Positions 32,529 through 46,197 of a stretch of 64,000 nt of DNA are shown here, piece after piece. Location: positions 36,589 through 100,588 of the forward strand of contig NZ_NPDU01000007.1 in assembly GCF_002811985.1 (NCBI RefSeq), read 5' to 3'. Source of the DNA: Leptospira adleri. Lineage in GTDB: Bacteria; Spirochaetota; Leptospiria; Leptospirales; Leptospiraceae. A program made the translations under genes and the position numbers. The first letter of the stretch is position 1. Each line of letters begins with the position of its first letter. The notes under the pieces were generated by a model. The model ran no database searches. It worked only from the letters and a program-made list of their open reading frames with translations, and was not told the DNA's origin.

Positions 32529-32699
32529 TCAGAATTTCGTTCCCTACGGGTCACTCAATTGGTCGGAGCGGTCACTCACGAAGTTCGTTGAACTAAAGCA
32601 CCACTCCTCCCTGAACTCAGAATTTCGTTCCCTACGGGTCACTCAATTGGTCGGAGCGGTCACTCACGAAGTTCGTTGAACTCAGCACCACTCCTCCCT
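32529..32699. repeat. Tandem 88-bp direct repeat, two copies
   Basis: Copy 1 starts at 32529 and copy 2 at 32617. Both contain TCAGAATTTCGTTCCCTACG, CACTCAATTGGTCGGAGCGG and the imperfect palindrome ACGAAGTTCGT, and end near CACCACTCCTCCCT. Copies differ by a few bases near the end. No ORF uses them convincingly. Confidence 0.85.
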
Positions 32700-32860
32700 A
32701 TGGGTCGGAGCGGTAGGGATGTGGAGGACGCGAGCGTCCCGCGTTTTCGGGAGTTTTGATTTTGAGGGTAATATTTCGCGGGATGAGTCGCTTGCGACGA
32801 ATCCGGAACGAGCCCGGTCCCGCGCGTCAGCGCGGGAACCGCCAGAAAAAATGTTCTCGT
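32700..32860. repeat. Cluster of short GC-rich palindromes
   Basis: Three hairpins follow the tandem repeat: GGACGC-GA-GCGTCC (32726-32739), GTCGC-TT-GCGAC (32787-32798) and CCCGCGC-GTCA-GCGCGGG (32819-32836). They resemble REP-type palindromes and fill the spacer up to the convergent enoyl-CoA hydratase gene. Confidence 0.65.
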
Positions 32861-33661
32861 CTATTGATAGTTTGTTTCGTGAGTCAGAACGGGCCTTCTT
32901 CTCTCTTTGTTGGCTTTCATCGCTTCCATGAGATTTTTTACCATGCTAGGTTGTTCTTTGAAAAGATTCGCGAGTTGTTTCGGAGCGGCCTTCGCTGCTT
33001 CGTATGCCTCCCGGTTGAGAGACTTTTTGGTTTCTTGAGTCGCCGAGGCAGGAACTCGATTGAGAACGTTTATTTTGCTCAGGGATTTTTTTCTCAGTTC
33101 TTCCAAGGAAGCACCAATGTCGGTTAACAATCCGTTCTGCACGGCTTCCGCCGGTTTGTAGAGGGCTCCTTCCAAAGCCGCCTCTGCCGCCGCGGAAGGC
33201 AACATAGTTTGTCTCATTCGGATCACCAGAGAGGAGGAAAGCGGAAGTCCGACCAGCGGTTCTGCGAATCCGATTCTTCCTTTTCCGTCCACCATATAAC
33301 GATAGTCGCATGTATAAGCGATGATCGCGCCGCCTCCTACCGCGTTTCCTCCGACTTCGGAAATCAACGGTTTTGGAAAGCTGATCAAGGAAGCGAACAT
33401 CTCGAACACTCCCGCCATTATCTTTCCGATCTCATCCGGATTGGAGTTTAGAATTGCGTCCGGATCCAGGCCCACGCAAAAATCGCCGTCCGGTCCGGCG
33501 ATAATTCCGGCCCTGATATCCTGATCCAATGTGAATTCTCTTAAGATCGAATCCAACTCCTGCATGAGAGCAAGGGTGAGAGTCATCGGACCATCGGGGA
33601 CTAATTTCAAAACTCCAATCTTAGAATCTTTCGCAGTAATGATTTCCTTCGCTAATTTCAT
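32861..33661 (-). CDS. Enoyl-CoA hydratase/isomerase family protein
   Basis: 266 residues of the crotonase fold. The oxyanion strands are RAGIIAGPDGDFCVGLD and GNAVGGGAIIAYTCDYRYM, followed by IGFAEPLVGLPL. The usual catalytic Glu of hydratases (two Glu in enoyl-CoA hydratase 1) is not plainly matched at both positions, so isomerase or an unusual activity is possible. The C-terminal tail is Lys/Asn/Gln-rich. No operon partner. Confidence 0.8.
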   Translation of the reverse strand: MKLAKEIITAKDSKIGVLKLVPDGPMTLTLALMQELDSILREFTLDQDIRAGIIAGPDGDFCVGLDPDAILNSNPDEIGKIMAGVFEMFASLISFPKPLISEVGGNAVGGGAIIAYTCDYRYMVDGKGRIGFAEPLVGLPLSSSLVIRMRQTMLPSAAAEAALEGALYKPAEAVQNGLLTDIGASLEELRKKSLSKINVLNRVPASATQETKKSLNREAYEAAKAAPKQLANLFKEQPSMVKNLMEAMKANKERRRPVLTHETNYQ

Positions 33662-33788
33662 AAGAGACCTCTTTGGTTCATTCTAAACTTTTTTATAATT
33701 CTATCTCATTCCAAAATTCGGTTTTGATAGTTTTGGATCAAACTTTATTTTCGAGAATGGTGAATTAATTGATTTGGAATCAGAACCA

Positions 33789-36227
33789 TTAACTTCGAGG
33801 CGGCTTCTTTGTCGATCGGATCTTTTCGCTCTTCGGATTGAGAGGGAGTTCTATGACGAATTTTGTTCCGACTCCTTCCTTACTCTCCATTCCGATCTTT
33901 CCCTTATGCAGTTCCACGATCACCTTTGCGATCGACATTCCCAAGCCGGTGGTTTCTTCCCCTTTGAGTCCTTGCCTTTTGGCTCTCGTAAACTGTTCAA
34001 AGATCATCGGTTGTAAACCTTCCGGAATTCCGATTCCCGAATCTTCCACTTCGATGATCGCTTTTTTTCTTTTTGCAGAGGAACGTATCGTAATCTCTCC
34101 GCCTTCCTCCGTGAACTTTAAGGAATTTGAAATTAGATTCTCCAATACTCTTTGAAATTTAAGAGATTCTACCTGAACGTGAATAGGATTTGTCCCGAGG
34201 TTTGCATACAATTTGATTTTGTTTTTTTCGGCTTCGGTCGTGTTTTGTCTGATCAGAGTTTCTATGAGATGATTGAGATTTATAGTTTCTAATTTCAGCC
34301 GGTAGTTTTCGCTTTCCATTTCCGCTATCTGCAGAAGCTCTTGTATGATATTCAGAGATTTGCTTCCTGCGCGAAGCATCATATTCAATAATTCGATATT
34401 GTTCTGATCGGTAGCCTGATCTTTCATCATTTCGGTTAGGTTCAGAATTCCACTGATAGGATTTTTTAGGTCGTGAGCCGCCGCAGCTAACAGTCGGTCT
34501 TTACTTTTGATACGATTGATCGTTTTTTGTTCATGGATTTTTCTTTCGGTGATGTCTCTTATATAAACAGTGGCTCCGAAAACCGTTTCTTTCTCGAACG
34601 GAAGTTCTTCGTTTAAAAACTCCGCCGTTCGCGGGGTTTCGTTCTTTGAAATTCTGCGATTTGAAAAAGCCGCGTTGCTTAGAATTGGATACGTTAGAAT
34701 TTCATAATGGTTGGAAACTCCGTTCGGCCAGTTTACTTCCAGTTCTTTGAGTACGGAATTGCCCGAAAATGTTTCATCATAGATTTGTTTCCAATAGTCG
34801 TGCACTTCGACGCCGAATTGTTCTATGATATTCTCTCCCGCTTTTAGATCGAGATCGTATCTATTTTTTATAGAATCATAGAATGTCTGATTCATCACTA
34901 GAATTCTGTAATTTCTATCTACGGAAAGGATGGAATCTTTCGTATTCTCGATCAAAATTCTTAGATTGGCTTCCGATCGCGAAAGCATTTCCGCCATCGC
35001 CATTCTTTCCGTTATGTCTTTGCAGAATACGGCGACTCCTGTGATTTCGTCCTCCTTAACGATCGGGTTGAAGGATAATTCCAAAATTCTTCCTTCGATA
35101 TCCTGATCGTGGACGAAACGTTCGTTCTTGAACGCCCTTTCGAATAATTTTGTGAATAGTTTTTTGAGTTCCGGGTTGGGCGCGATTTCTTCCAGACTCA
35201 TTCCCGTTTGAATTTCGAGTCCCGAAAGTTTTTCATAACGTCTTCGCATCGCATCGTTAAAATAAGTGAGTCGATAGTTTTTATCCAAAGACCAGATCGG
35301 ATCGTTCGTATTTTCGATGATCGAATGGATCGTGGAGCGGATTTTGTCCATTTCAGCTTGCAGCTCTTTTTCGCGGGTGATGTCCCTCGTGATCCCCTCG
35401 AATCGTTCCGGTTTTCCTTCTTCGTCGGAAACGACCCAAGAACGATCGCAGATATGTATGATTTCTCCGTCCTTTTTGATTACTCGATATTCCACTTCCA
35501 CGAACGGATTTCCGGAGTTTAACTCCTGAAGTTTGCGCTGGATTATATGTTGATCTTCCGGATGAGCCATTTTTGCCCAGAGCTCGTGATCTTTTGAAAA
35601 TTCTTGCGGATCAACTCCGTAGATTTTTCGAGCGGCTTCACTTACGAAAAGAGGAACGTTTTTTTGGGCGTCCGCGGACCAAATCAAATCATCGATGGTT
35701 CCTAATACTTTTTTTAAAAGATCCTCTTTTTCCCTTATGCTCGATTCGGCGCTTACTTCTTTCGTCTTATCGGTTCCAACTCCGAGAAATCCCTGAAATT
35801 GATTATGAATATCGATGACCGGATAAATCTTCCATTCGACGTTTAAGAAGATTCCGTCCGCATTTTTTATTTTATAAGAATGAGATTCGGGTTCTAAGGT
35901 GTTTTTTACGTTTTTTAGAATTTCATAAATTTTATTTCTGATCGGTTCCGGAAGAAAGTGAATCCATTGCACCGCATAGAGTTGTTGTTTCGTTTTTCCA
36001 AAAACGTCACAACAGGTTTGATTGATATAAGTCAGAGTCGTATCGGGAAGAAACTTACAGATCAATAACGGAAGATGATCTAATATCTCCGATGATTCGG
36101 GAGAATATGCGTTCCCTACGATACCTGGATGTTTCGGACTCAATTTTTTAAATCCCTTACCTTTCGAAAGTGCTCTTTCATTGGACGAAGAAGTTTTGCT
36201 CTGTCTAATGGATTTATATTCTAACAC
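33789..36227 (-). CDS. Multi-PAS sensor histidine kinase
   Basis: 812 residues, no membrane segment, so a cytoplasmic sensor. About four PAS/PAC units fill residues 45-570 (for example LTYINQTCCDVFGK, WSLDKNYRLTYFNDAMRRRY, SVDRNYRILVMNQTFYD). HisKA follows, with the phospho-acceptor His in AAAHDLKNPISG near 585, then HATPase with NLISNSLKFT, EDSGIGIPEG and GLGMSIAK. The start is GTG 36227 with no Shine-Dalgarno. No response regulator is next to it. Confidence 0.9.
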   Translation of the reverse strand: MLEYKSIRQSKTSSSNERALSKGKGFKKLSPKHPGIVGNAYSPESSEILDHLPLLICKFLPDTTLTYINQTCCDVFGKTKQQLYAVQWIHFLPEPIRNKIYEILKNVKNTLEPESHSYKIKNADGIFLNVEWKIYPVIDIHNQFQGFLGVGTDKTKEVSAESSIREKEDLLKKVLGTIDDLIWSADAQKNVPLFVSEAARKIYGVDPQEFSKDHELWAKMAHPEDQHIIQRKLQELNSGNPFVEVEYRVIKKDGEIIHICDRSWVVSDEEGKPERFEGITRDITREKELQAEMDKIRSTIHSIIENTNDPIWSLDKNYRLTYFNDAMRRRYEKLSGLEIQTGMSLEEIAPNPELKKLFTKLFERAFKNERFVHDQDIEGRILELSFNPIVKEDEITGVAVFCKDITERMAMAEMLSRSEANLRILIENTKDSILSVDRNYRILVMNQTFYDSIKNRYDLDLKAGENIIEQFGVEVHDYWKQIYDETFSGNSVLKELEVNWPNGVSNHYEILTYPILSNAAFSNRRISKNETPRTAEFLNEELPFEKETVFGATVYIRDITERKIHEQKTINRIKSKDRLLAAAAHDLKNPISGILNLTEMMKDQATDQNNIELLNMMLRAGSKSLNIIQELLQIAEMESENYRLKLETINLNHLIETLIRQNTTEAEKNKIKLYANLGTNPIHVQVESLKFQRVLENLISNSLKFTEEGGEITIRSSAKRKKAIIEVEDSGIGIPEGLQPMIFEQFTRAKRQGLKGEETTGLGMSIAKVIVELHKGKIGMESKEGVGTKFVIELPLNPKSEKIRSTKKPPRS

Positions 36228-36761
36228 GAAAATGTGATTTCTAAAAATAACATATATATCGACGTCTTTGTCATACTTGACATCTTGTTTTTGAGATCGT
36301 GATCCTTATGTTCTAGATCGGATCGTTGCATCGTATCTTTCATTTTGAAGTTCGAAATTCTTTCCTTGGATTTTATAAGGTTTTAAATTTGATCCGTAAA
36401 TCCTTTCGTGCGATCGACGTATTCCGATCGCGGGAAGAAGTTATATCTTTCAGTTTATATTCTCGGACATCGTGTAGTTTCACCGGATAAATCGGTGAAG
36501 ACATTTCAGACGGTTGTTTTGATTTTAACGCGTGCGGATTCGATCCAGACTCAAATTCTCTAGGAAGTTGCTTAAAAAATACGCGTAAAAGATCAAAGGA
36601 ACACGATTCCTCGTCGATTTTGCCTCTTAAATCACGGGAATTCTTTAAAATCCAATTGACCGAATTCTTTTTCTAAATCGATTTTGTATGCAATCGATTC
36701 GAACTTGAGGACGTTTTCGGCTCCATTCGATTGAATTTTTTATAAAGCGTATTGAACCGTT
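36228..36761. other. 534-bp divergent intergenic region
   Basis: AT-rich region between the histidine kinase and DUF5683 genes. The only structure I see is a perfect 7-bp hairpin TTCACCG / CGGTGAA at 36479-36499. No credible ORF or RNA gene recognised. Confidence 0.5.
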
Positions 36762-37655
36762 ATGTGGAAAAATAAAATTTATTGGATTCTCATTATATTC
36801 TTATTTTTGAATATTTCCCTGTTTGCGGATATTATCTATTTCAAAGACGGCCGAGTCATTTTTGTGAAAGTGCTCAATCAGGATATGGATAAGGTCACTG
36901 TTTCAAACGAGAAAGAAACTTGGGAAATAGAAAAGAAAAAGGTTTCTCGAATTTCGTTTAACGAAGACGAGGAAATTTATGTTCGGAATCAACTGAGAGA
37001 AAAAGACAGAATGATCGGCGAGATCGATTTTCTGAAAAAATCCCTTTCTGAAAAAGAAACTCAGGAATCCTTAAAAAAAGAAGAATCTCAAAAAAATCAC
37101 GAACTCGCAAAATCTTCTCTTTGGAGAAGCGCGGTTCTTCCGGGCTGGGGACAATTTCATAGACAGGATTTGGAAAGGGGATATTTTTTCTCGATCTCCG
37201 CGGGACTTACTTTTCTCTATTGGTTTCAAGCGGACTCGAAGTATAAAAAGGAAACGAAGGAATTGAACGACGCGAACCAACTTTCCGCGTTATCCGGTAT
37301 CAGCGGAGATTCCGGATTGATCGCGGGGGCTTTTTTAAACGCGAACGAGATTCGAAACCGAAGGTTTCAAGCGGGGATGCAGGCTTCTTCCGCTTTCGTG
37401 CTTTTTTTGACGATCTACACGTTCAATCTAATCGACGCTTGGTTGTTTGGAAGACCTTGGAATTTTTTTGCAAAGGTTCCGGAAGAAAAAAAAGAATCGA
37501 TCGAAATCAACGTGACGCCGGATTCTTCTCAATCTCCTACGACCCCGGCCGCTCCGGACGTTCCGGAAAGAAACAACGTTCCCATGCTGCCGCAGTCGGC
37601 CATTCCCGGTAACGGTTTGAGCCGCTGGGAACTGAGATGGAGAATCCGTTTTTGA
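36762..37655 (+). CDS. DUF5683-like membrane protein
   Basis: 297 residues. The N-terminal signal/anchor (IYWILIIFLFLNISLFA) is followed by a small beta-domain DIIYFKDGRVIFVKVLNQ, a coiled coil near 75-120, then WRSAVLPGWGQFHRQDLERGYFF, the hallmark of DUF5683, with two more hydrophobic segments. The tail is Pro/Ser/Thr-rich. Function unknown. It converges with the RND gene, separated by 28 bp. Confidence 0.75.
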   Translation: MWKNKIYWILIIFLFLNISLFADIIYFKDGRVIFVKVLNQDMDKVTVSNEKETWEIEKKKVSRISFNEDEEIYVRNQLREKDRMIGEIDFLKKSLSEKETQESLKKEESQKNHELAKSSLWRSAVLPGWGQFHRQDLERGYFFSISAGLTFLYWFQADSKYKKETKELNDANQLSALSGISGDSGLIAGAFLNANEIRNRRFQAGMQASSAFVLFLTIYTFNLIDAWLFGRPWNFFAKVPEEKKESIEINVTPDSSQSPTTPAAPDVPERNNVPMLPQSAIPGNGLSRWELRWRIRF

Positions 37656-37683
37656 GCGGATTCTCCATTCTATTTTTTGAATG

Positions 37684-41004
<3,321 letters not shown>

Positions 41005-41187
41005 TTACCTCAGTGTATCTGCCAGAGAGCGACTTGCTTCCAAAAAAGGAAATCACTATCAAATATCCGTGAAGAAATTTTAGAATCTAAGTCGAAAATA
41101 GGTCTTAATAGTTTGAAAAGAAAAACAATTCATAAAGAATGTTTTCAGAAGATTCTACAACAAAAAGGGAATTTGGAACAATCAAAA

Positions 41188-41201
41188 ATAGGAGTTCCTA
41201 C
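41188..41201 (-). repeat. GTAGGAACTCCTAT dispersed motif
   Basis: Exact 14-mer read on the minus strand, following an A-run on that strand. It sits in the 252-bp spacer between the RND and DegT genes, which otherwise shows only a weak plus-strand AAAGGA/TCCTTT hairpin with a T-run at about 41208-41230. Confidence 0.7.
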
Positions 41202-41253
41202 TTTTTTCAAAGGAAGGATCTCCTTTTTTTGGTTTTTTGGGAACCTATAAGGA

Positions 41254-42357
<1,104 letters not shown>

Positions 42358-42501
42358 ATCCAACTCAAGCTCATATAATTATATTATGTCGCATTCTGCT
42401 GCAAAGAAGAATCTCGTAAATTCCTTTTTAGCGGTCCGCAAACGGAGAATCGTAGATACGCGAAAAAGTACAAGAAAAATCTTGCCTTTTCTGGGTTTTT
42501 T

Positions 42502-42515
42502 GTAGGAACTCCTAT
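42502..42515 (+). repeat. GTAGGAACTCCTAT dispersed motif
   Basis: Exact 14-mer after a T-run, in the spacer between the DegT gene and the lipoprotein pseudogene. A second exact copy follows 96 bp later. Confidence 0.7.
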
Positions 42516-42597
42516 CATTCGAAGCGAATTGTCGGTTTTCGCCGTAAAAACCTCTTGGGGAATTCTTCTTTAAACTCGTTTCCCCTCTCAAAAAAAA

Positions 42598-42611
42598 GTA
42601 GGAACTCCTAT
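42598..42611 (+). repeat. GTAGGAACTCCTAT dispersed motif
   Basis: Exact 14-mer after an A-run; direct repeat of the copy at 42502-42515. Confidence 0.7.
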
Positions 42612-42657
42612 AAAACCGACTGCAAATGGATCTTCCTTTTAAAGAATCAAAAAGGCC

Positions 42658-43141
42658 CTAAGAAATCTTTCGATTCACAAGGGCCTGAAATGAAGACCGG
42701 TCTTGGAAAAGAGTTCTCTTATCGATTACAAACAATCCACGGTCGTAAGATTTACCGGAGCAAGCGCTGGTCCGTTTGCTTGCTGATAAAACGACCGGCG
42801 AGGAAGAACAAGCGTTCGATGCACCGAAAGAAGCCTTCACCGAATAAGTTCCCACATCGGGAAGAAGAAATGTTTTCGAAGAAGTTACGTTGTTTTCGGA
42901 AAAAAGCGCAGTTCCTGAACATGTGCTTCCCGTATAAACGTTCAGGTTTGAGACCCCTTGGCTATTTAAGGAATTCGCATTTACCTGAACTGAGACTCGT
43001 AAGCTTGGATCAAGAGCTACAAGCAGTAACGATTATTAGCATTTGCTCATTTAAGTTGTCCACGTCATTTTGCGAAACGCAACCCGAAGTGGAAAGCGCC
43101 GCGAGAGTAATTCCCAAGAAAAAGATCTTCAGTGTTTTCAT
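42658..43141 (-). pseudogene. Frameshifted lipoprotein gene
   Basis: ATG 43141, with AGGAG 11 nt upstream, opens a lipoprotein signal (MKTLKIFFLGITLAALSTSGC) but hits TGA at 43010-43012 after 43 codons. A second frame then carries a coherent Cys/Ser/Val-rich beta-type protein (PSLRVSVQVNANSLNSQ, LNVYTGSTCSGTALF, LLPDVGTYSVKASFGAS) down to 42658. Near the end a third frame also reads plausibly (ANGPALAPVNLTTVDC, stop at 42726), suggesting a second shift. The original product was probably a short surface lipoprotein of about 125-150 residues. Confidence 0.7.
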
Positions 43142-43521
43142 ACGTAAGTTATCTCCTATCCTTCAAAGAGGCTTGCAGCCTGAAAGCGGTCAATGGATTC
43201 TAAAGGAGAGGGTAACGCGTATTATAGATCAATAAAAACGATTTCTTCGATTAAGGTGGAGTATCTTGAAATAGTTTTTTAATCCAAAATTGATAAAGAA
43301 TTGTTTGGTAATTAATCTTATTTGATTTTCGATAAGTCTTCTGAAAAGAATATTCAAAATCGTTTATATTGTTGAAAGAAGTTGGATCAATGCGACCGTT
43401 TTCGACTTGCGACTAACCTGAACGAGATTGGTAAGATCGAAACGAAGAGTTTTCTCTTTGGATAAAAAAGGGGGTTGGGGGATCGCATTTCGAAAAATGC
43501 AAAAATCCGAATCAAAAAAAA
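43142..43521. other. AT-rich intergenic region
   Basis: About 380 bp upstream of the lipoprotein pseudogene. A Shine-Dalgarno for that gene is present at its left end. No other supported feature; a 60-codon minus-strand frame at 43364-43546 covers the terminator and is not credible. Confidence 0.5.
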
Positions 43522-43537
43522 CCGGAATTTCTTCCGG
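43514..43537 (-). terminator. Rho-independent terminator of the small membrane-protein gene
   Basis: On the minus strand a perfect CCGGAA-GAAA-TTCCGG hairpin (43522-43537) is followed by a run of eight T, 14 bp after the stop of the gene at 43551. Confidence 0.85.
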
Positions 43538-43550
43538 CTTCTTCAACGTT

Positions 43551-43766
43551 TCAGTCTTTCTTAAAAAGATTTCTCGTTCCGATCCAGATTTCCGGAAGAT
43601 AGGCGCCGATGAGAATCAAGATTAAACCGCCGACGGTCCACTTCGAAATCAGAACGTTTTCGGTAAAACGAGTCAAGCCGACGTTTAAAATACTTACGTA
43701 CCATCCGATCGCGATGAGAATGATTCCGACAGTGTGAGGAATGACGTAATGGAGAATCGTATTCAT
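43551..43766 (-). CDS. Small two-helix membrane protein
   Basis: 71 residues with two hydrophobic helices (HTVGIILIAIGWYVSILNVG and TVGGLILILIGAYLPEIWIG). No recognised domain. The dedicated terminator just downstream supports a real gene. It is divergent from the WYL regulator gene. Confidence 0.7.
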   Translation of the reverse strand: MNTILHYVIPHTVGIILIAIGWYVSILNVGLTRFTENVLISKWTVGGLILILIGAYLPEIWIGTRNLFKKD

Positions 43767-43874
43767 TTTGGTTCCTTTTCAAAAACTAAGAATGAGGAGA
43801 TTTTGCAAAGAAAGCGGTGGGATTCAAGTGGTTTTCGGGTTGCTTAGAATCCGGATTCTCGGAAAGTCTCAGCT

Positions 43875-44924
43875 ATGTCTCAAAATGAAAATTGGAACGA
43901 CGAGGAAGAGGATTTTCCGATTCCAGTCAAAGAAGCCGGAAGGACGGAATCCAGGCTTTCTGCGCTTTTATTCAATCTTCTCAATCATCATTCTCCCCTG
44001 AGTTTTACGAAAATCCGTTCCTTACTTCCGGATCATTATCAAAATTTGGAGAATCCGGATTCCGATCGGAAAAAACTTTCCAGAGACGTGGAAGAATTGG
44101 GAGAACTCGGTTTTTTCGTTCGTTCCACGCAGGACGGTTACGTCCTGGACCGAAACGTTTCCAATCGGGAATTAAAACTCGAAAAGGAAGAATTGCAGGT
44201 TTTGGCGGAAACGATTCTTAGATTTTATCAGAAATCTCCTTCGTTAGAACTCTATTCCCTTTCTCAAAAACTTTTCGAAGGAAAGTTGGACGTTTATCCG
44301 GAATTGGAGATGGATTTAAAAACCCAAAAAAATCTGAGCCAAAACGAAAGCAGCGCTTCGGAAGAGATCTTAAAAAAACTTCTCGAGTCCTTAAAAACAA
44401 AATCGCCGATTCAATTCTTATATTACAAAACGTTTCCGGAAGAAACGTATCGGGTGGAAGCGGATCCGATTCGGCTGATTCGAAAGAACTCGGAAGACTA
44501 TTATCTTTTGGCGTATGATCGCAAGAAAAAGGAAAGAAGAAGATTTATCATTCCTAAAATTTCGAAATTGGAATCGATCGCGGAAAATTCTCTCTATCAA
44601 CCGCAAGGACTCAAAAAAGAAGTTTCCCAGGATTGGGTGCTTCATCCCGCGCTCTTTCAGGTTCACGATCCGATCGAAGTGGAATTGATCTGCGATCCCG
44701 AATTCTCCTATAAAGTAAGAAATGCTATATCAGAAATTCCTTATGAAGAATTCAAACGGGATTCTTTTCGTTTGAAGATAACCAATCAGGAAGGATTGTT
44801 TCCCTTTTTGATCGAAGCGAGGGATACGATTCAAAAAATTCTTCCGGAAACCTTGGCGCAGGCGTTCCGGAAGAACGTCGAACAAATGTCGTTCAATTAT
44901 CAATCGTTTTCGGAGAACGTTTGA
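43875..44924 (+). CDS. WYL-domain transcriptional regulator
   Basis: 349 residues. The N-terminal winged helix is [21 protein letters not shown], then [17 protein letters not shown]. The central WYL domain (about 170-240) shows [39 protein letters not shown], with a WCX-like C-terminal domain. WYL proteins bind nucleic-acid ligands and often control DNA-damage or defence genes. No defence genes adjoin here. A second, unlinked WYL gene is at 52302. Confidence 0.85.
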   Translation: MSQNENWNDEEEDFPIPVKEAGRTESRLSALLFNLLNHHSPLSFTKIRSLLPDHYQNLENPDSDRKKLSRDVEELGELGFFVRSTQDGYVLDRNVSNRELKLEKEELQVLAETILRFYQKSPSLELYSLSQKLFEGKLDVYPELEMDLKTQKNLSQNESSASEEILKKLLESLKTKSPIQFLYYKTFPEETYRVEADPIRLIRKNSEDYYLLAYDRKKKERRRFIIPKISKLESIAENSLYQPQGLKKEVSQDWVLHPALFQVHDPIEVELICDPEFSYKVRNAISEIPYEEFKRDSFRLKITNQEGLFPFLIEARDTIQKILPETLAQAFRKNVEQMSFNYQSFSENV

Positions 44925-44948
44925 ATCGAAATGATCGAAATCGGAGTT

Positions 44949-46130
44949 TTAATTTCTGAATTCCGAATTTTCTAAAACGATTGCGATTCCTTGTCCTCCG
45001 CCGATACAAAGCGAAGCGACTCCGATTCTTTTGTTTCTTCTTTTGAGTTCGTAAGCGAGAGCCAGAGTAACTCGGGTTCCGCTCGCTCCGAGAGGATGTC
45101 CGATCGCGATGGCTCCTCCGTTGACGTTTGTTTTTTCCGGATTCAGTTTGAGTTCTCGGATAACGGCTAACGTTTGAGAAGCGTAAGCCTCGTTGATTTC
45201 GAAAAGATCCACGTCTTCTATTTTGATTCCCGCGTTCGAAAGCGCCTTCGGAACCGCGAAAACCGGACCGAGACCCATCATCTTCGGATCACATCCGACG
45301 TTCGCATAACCTAGAATATGCGCCAAAGGTTTCAACTTCGCATTCTTAGCCCAAACCTCGGAGGAAAGAAGAACGGACGCGGCGCCGTCGTTGATGCCCG
45401 AGGCGTTTCCCGCGGTAACACTTCCGTCTTTTAAGAACGCGGTGGGAAGGTTTTTCAATTGATCCACACATTCGGCTCCTCGAATCTGTTCGTCCTTTTG
45501 AAGAAGAATCGACTTCTTTCCTTTGGTTTGAACGGGAATCATTTCATCGGAGAACGTTCCTTGGATCGTCGCCCTTTCGGCGCGGACTTGGGACATGCCC
45601 GCCCATTCGTCTTGTTCCGCTCTGGAAATTTGAAAATGTTTCGAGATATTTTCCGCGGTCATTCCCATCGTAAGATCCACAAAACAATCTGTGAGGCTTT
45701 GAGCTAACCGATCTTCGGCGATCGAGTTTCCGTATTTATTTCCCCACCTTGCGTTTTTTAATACGAAAGGCGCGTTGCTCATCGATTCCGTTCCTCCGGC
45801 GAGAATCAATTGATTCTCTTTGGAGAGAATTTTTCTCGCACCGATGATGATGCTTTCCAGTCCCGATCCGCAAAGACGATTGAGAGTCAAAGCGCTCGAA
45901 CTTTCCGCCAAACCGGAACGAAGTCCGATATGTCTCGCGAGATACGCGGAATCTTGATCGTCTTGTATTACATTTCCGTAAATCGTTTCCTCGATCTCCA
46001 AGGGATCGATTCCGGTTTTGCGAATCGTTTCTGTTGCGGTGATCACTCCGAGTTCTGAAGAACTGAAGTCCTTGAGTCCGCCCCCGAATTTTCCGAAAGG
46101 CGTTCTTGTTCCGTCGATAATAACCGTCAT
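44949..46130 (-). CDS. Thiolase (acetyl-CoA C-acyltransferase)
   Basis: 393 residues. All three thiolase signatures are present: acyl-Cys87 in NRLCGSGLESI, His in GHPLGASGTR near 349 and the catalytic Cys in CIGGGQG near 379. It performs beta-ketothiolysis or condensation of acyl-CoA; whether degradative or biosynthetic is undecided. AAGGAG at 9 nt precedes the ATG. A 16-bp palindrome lies 19 bp upstream of the start. It is third in a thioesterase-marR-thiolase operon. Confidence 0.93.
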   Translation of the reverse strand: MTVIIDGTRTPFGKFGGGLKDFSSSELGVITATETIRKTGIDPLEIEETIYGNVIQDDQDSAYLARHIGLRSGLAESSSALTLNRLCGSGLESIIIGARKILSKENQLILAGGTESMSNAPFVLKNARWGNKYGNSIAEDRLAQSLTDCFVDLTMGMTAENISKHFQISRAEQDEWAGMSQVRAERATIQGTFSDEMIPVQTKGKKSILLQKDEQIRGAECVDQLKNLPTAFLKDGSVTAGNASGINDGAASVLLSSEVWAKNAKLKPLAHILGYANVGCDPKMMGLGPVFAVPKALSNAGIKIEDVDLFEINEAYASQTLAVIRELKLNPEKTNVNGGAIAIGHPLGASGTRVTLALAYELKRRNKRIGVASLCIGGGQGIAIVLENSEFRN

Positions 46131-46148
46131 TATTGTCTACTCCTTTTG

Positions 46149-46164
46149 TAGTGTATATACACTA
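46149..46164. promoter_or_regulatory. Palindromic operator upstream of thiolase
   Basis: TAGTGTATATACACTA, a perfect 16-bp palindrome identical to the core of the site at 47287-47310. It lies between the marR stop and the thiolase start, where a promoter for thiolase would be. Confidence 0.8.
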
Positions 46165-46197
46165 TTATGATTCTATCGATTAGACGCTGCGTCTAAA

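Noticed and set aside
32529..32699. CRISPR array
   Set aside because: Only two long direct units without regular spacers and no cas genes.
32719..33127. Overlapping plus-strand ORFs in the repeat region
   Set aside because: Arg/Ser-rich translations of palindromes and of the antisense strand of the enoyl-CoA hydratase gene.
41208..41230. Terminator for the RND or DegT gene
   Set aside because: The T-run is on the plus strand, whereas both genes are on the minus strand.
42555..43235. Plus-strand ORF of 226 codons
   Set aside because: Composition is not protein-like and it overlaps the minus-strand lipoprotein pseudogene, whose lipobox and Shine-Dalgarno are convincing.
43364..43546. Minus-strand 60-codon ORF
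   Set aside because: It runs through the terminator hairpin at 43522-43537 and has no start signal or recognisable content.
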